This document shows, in pieces, positions 62,293 through 64,000 of a stretch of DNA of 64,000 nucleotides. Position numbers and translations under genes: made by a program. Under the pieces are notes generated by a model. The model was given only the letters and a program-made list of their open reading frames with translations. It did not search any database and had not been told where the DNA came from. Every line of letters begins with the position of its first letter. The first letter of the stretch is position 1. Source of the stretch: Sacculina carcini. Its lineage: Eukaryota; Arthropoda; Thecostraca; Sacculinidae. Location of the stretch: contig OU696578.1 in NCBI GenBank assembly GCA_916048095.2, positions 8,146,045 through 8,210,044 on the forward strand, read 5' to 3'.

Positions 62293-62345
62293 AAGTCAGA
62301 AAAGTAAATAATTCTAGAAAGAATGAGAGTTCGAAAACAAAATAC
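62158..62345 (-). mobile_element. (TAA)n-tailed repeat family, copy 4
   Basis: ataattaattacaggaaaat, cgagtaatatgggacaagtg, ttaccaccctgcggtggccc and a GA-run match copies at 8325 and 21205. Confidence 0.75.
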
Positions 62346-62476
62346 TAAATAAATAGCAATAAACCATCGATACGATAACACCTAACAACCTCACAATATA
62401 TGTCACTGTGTTCCAAAGCCATCCAAACCACAATACCCGATCTAGTCATCCATGTGTGAACAACCGCCCGTGCATA

Positions 62477-62812
62477 TCCATCCGTGGTGTAGTGGTAGAA
62501 CACCCGCCTCACAAGCGGGAGGTCCGTGGTTCGAAATCCGGCGGAGCAGAATATATTTGGACGAATTCTATAATCCAACAGTCCCTGTCCACCCAGCAGA
62601 AAATGATGGTACCAGATATCAGTCATGAGTTGTGTCATGCATTCTGGGGAGGTGGCCCTCTCTGATACGTCTTCCGTCCATGTGGCGTCATAGCGTGGAG
62701 AGGGTTGGTTCTGCGGTGGCAGCGAGCTGCACGGGACACACCTGTGTGTGTTCATAAGCTTCGGCTTCTTCCCGTGTAGCAGCTGTCACTTGAGACCCTT
62801 AACCCTTAACCT
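62477..62812 (+). mobile_element. tRNA-Val SINE, copy D (full length)
   Basis: Head ccgtggtgtagtggtagaac, cccgcctcacaagcggg and B-box ggttcgaaatccgg; full body; 3' end acccttaacccttaacc. The best-preserved copy. Confidence 0.92.
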
Positions 62813-62884
62813 ATTCGGTCAAAAGACGATGGTTTACGGTGAAATATCCTCCAGCGAGAGAACGGGGTCATCATGTTTCTCTCA

Positions 62885-63300
62885 CAGTGGTTCTCAACCT
62901 ATATTCGGTGTTGGCAGCATTTTCAGAATAAGCGATCCGTTCTCGCACTCCTTGGATTATTGATAGCCATAATGAAAAAGATCAAAATACAAACGACTCG
63001 ATAGCAAGATAATAATAACTTACTTATTAATAATTCACGAAATAACATTTTCAATAGAATTAAGTGAAAAGGCATTTTCTATGAGAAAGATATCAATCAC
63101 AGGTGAAAACATGTTTTATCCTAAATAATTTTCACGAATCCTAGTACGCCCAGCACATCGCATGCTTGAAACTGAAAATACCACTGCAATAATATTGGCA
63201 TCAGCATAAATTTGATATCCCGTTTTTTCCGACGTGTGCTAATCAAACGTGTTTGACTGGTGGTCTTTCTCTCTTTCTGAATTTAGCCTATGATATTCTA
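62885..63300. mobile_element. hAT-like MITE left end, extent uncertain
   Basis: CAGTGGTTCTCAACC begins at about 62885 and resembles the hAT ends elsewhere. No matching right end was found; the following AT-rich sequence is unassigned. Confidence 0.4.
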
Positions 63301-63570
63301 CCAATGATCAGTTTCGTCGAGTGTGGATCTGAATGTGTACCTGCAGGATATATCTGTGTGTGTGTATGTGTGTATGTGTGTGTGCCAGGACTTTATTCCA
63401 TGTAGTAATTTAATTTTTTTCAAATATACAATATATAGATACACCAACAAACAGTTAATCTGAAAATAAAGTTTTCATTCTTCGAAGTGACACAACAAAT
63501 TTCACCCCAATAATTATTCCTGTAATCTACCCGCGCCGGTTTGTTTGTATGCGCGTGTGTGTGTCGTGTA

Positions 63571-63980
63571 ACCAATGACGTCACTTCTCAGCCGTTATGT
63601 CCGATATTTATTTGACGTCACAAAAACACACATCATAGTCAAGTCAGGATGGCAAGAAAAAATGACTAGCGGCCAAATTCTTATGGCTTCCGTTCTATGA
63701 GACATTTCATCCATTTTTTATCCGTCTCAGATTCTCGCTGTGTATGTATGTGTGTGTGTGTTTGTGTGTGTGTTTGTGTGTGTGTATTTTCCACTCGCCC
63801 TGGGAATACTCTCAACATACAGCCGACACACACAGACACTCTCTTCCTCTCTCACGAAGATCAACGCTGAAATGGGGGAAACGGGGAGATGGGGGGGAGG
63901 GAAGAGAAGTGGTGGGGATGAGAGAGAGAGAGGGCGTGTGTGGTGGGGGTTCGCGCCACATCGCCTCGTGGCGCGCGCTA
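63571..63980. promoter_or_regulatory. Promoter-like segment: CCAAT-CRE, second CRE, G-quadruplex motif, CpG hairpin
   Basis: accaat joins TGACGTCA (63576-63583); a second TGACGTCA is at 63613-63620. A canonical G4 pattern (G5-N4-G4-N4-G7-N-G3) spans 63874-63901. CGCGCCAC and GTGGCGCG form a perfect 8-bp stem near 63953-63976. It probably belongs to a gene starting beyond the window; no coding sequence is seen here. Confidence 0.5.
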
Positions 63981-64000
63981 ATCTGTCTGGGCTCGGTTAT

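Noticed and set aside
62480..62545. tRNA-Val(CAC) gene
   Set aside because: The tRNA-like head continues into a SINE body shared by four copies, so it is a SINE and not a functional tRNA gene. The same holds for 59853 and 53431.

Overview
The window is a metazoan (bilaterian animal) nuclear locus: four conserved animal genes are split into small GT-AG exons, the introns are full of microsatellites, and the rest is LINE, SINE and hAT-type MITE debris. The species cannot be fixed from sequence alone. An SHOX-type homeobox gene, a tRNA-Val-derived SINE and short exons in kilobase introns would suit a spiralian (lophotrochozoan), but this is only an inference.

Layout, left to right. (1) 1-2500: a 5'-truncated LINE in a small tandem repeat, then unrecognised sequence. 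(2) 2517-14229 (+): the p47/NSFL1C cofactor of the p97/VCP ATPase (UBA, SEP, UBX), with two LINE relics and a SINE in its second intron; one short exon of the UBA region was not found. (3) 14770-22071 (-): mitochondrial glutaryl-CoA dehydrogenase, tail-to-tail with p47, with a candidate transit-peptide exon at 22371-22445. (4) 22.5-31.2 kb: a repeat-poor interval with two nearly identical intronless 196-codon genes for an acidic secreted or membrane protein in inverted orientation, flanking an intact 511-codon hAT-transposase-derived ORF that has lost catalytic residues. (5) 31876-45370 (+): a complete transportin-1/2 (karyopherin beta-2) gene, 16 coding exons and 912 codons, phase-consistent at every junction. 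(6) 49594-61722 (+): a complete SHOX-type paired-like homeobox gene, 5 exons and 417 codons, with homeodomain and OAR motif. (7) 61.7-64 kb: SINEs, a MITE end and a promoter-like CRE/CCAAT/G4 segment.

The strongest unexplained pattern is in the introns. About 26 of the 33 3' splice sites I could place have a TG-repeat tract just upstream in the sense of transcription, where a polypyrimidine tract would be expected. Many of the same introns carry a CA-repeat tract nearer the donor. The pattern follows gene orientation: TG on the + strand for p47, TNPO1 and SHOX, and CA on the + strand for GCDH. Such introns could fold by (CA)n:(UG)n pairing and bring the splice sites together. Two introns also hold tandem arrays of acceptor-like units. 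CA/TG arrays are almost absent from the intergenic 22.2-31.8 kb interval.

The genes belong to unrelated processes (p97 cofactor, lysine/tryptophan catabolism, nuclear import, developmental transcription), so no operon-like cooperation is implied. All exon joins were read by eye from splice signals, reading phase and remembered protein families; no alignment or search was run.
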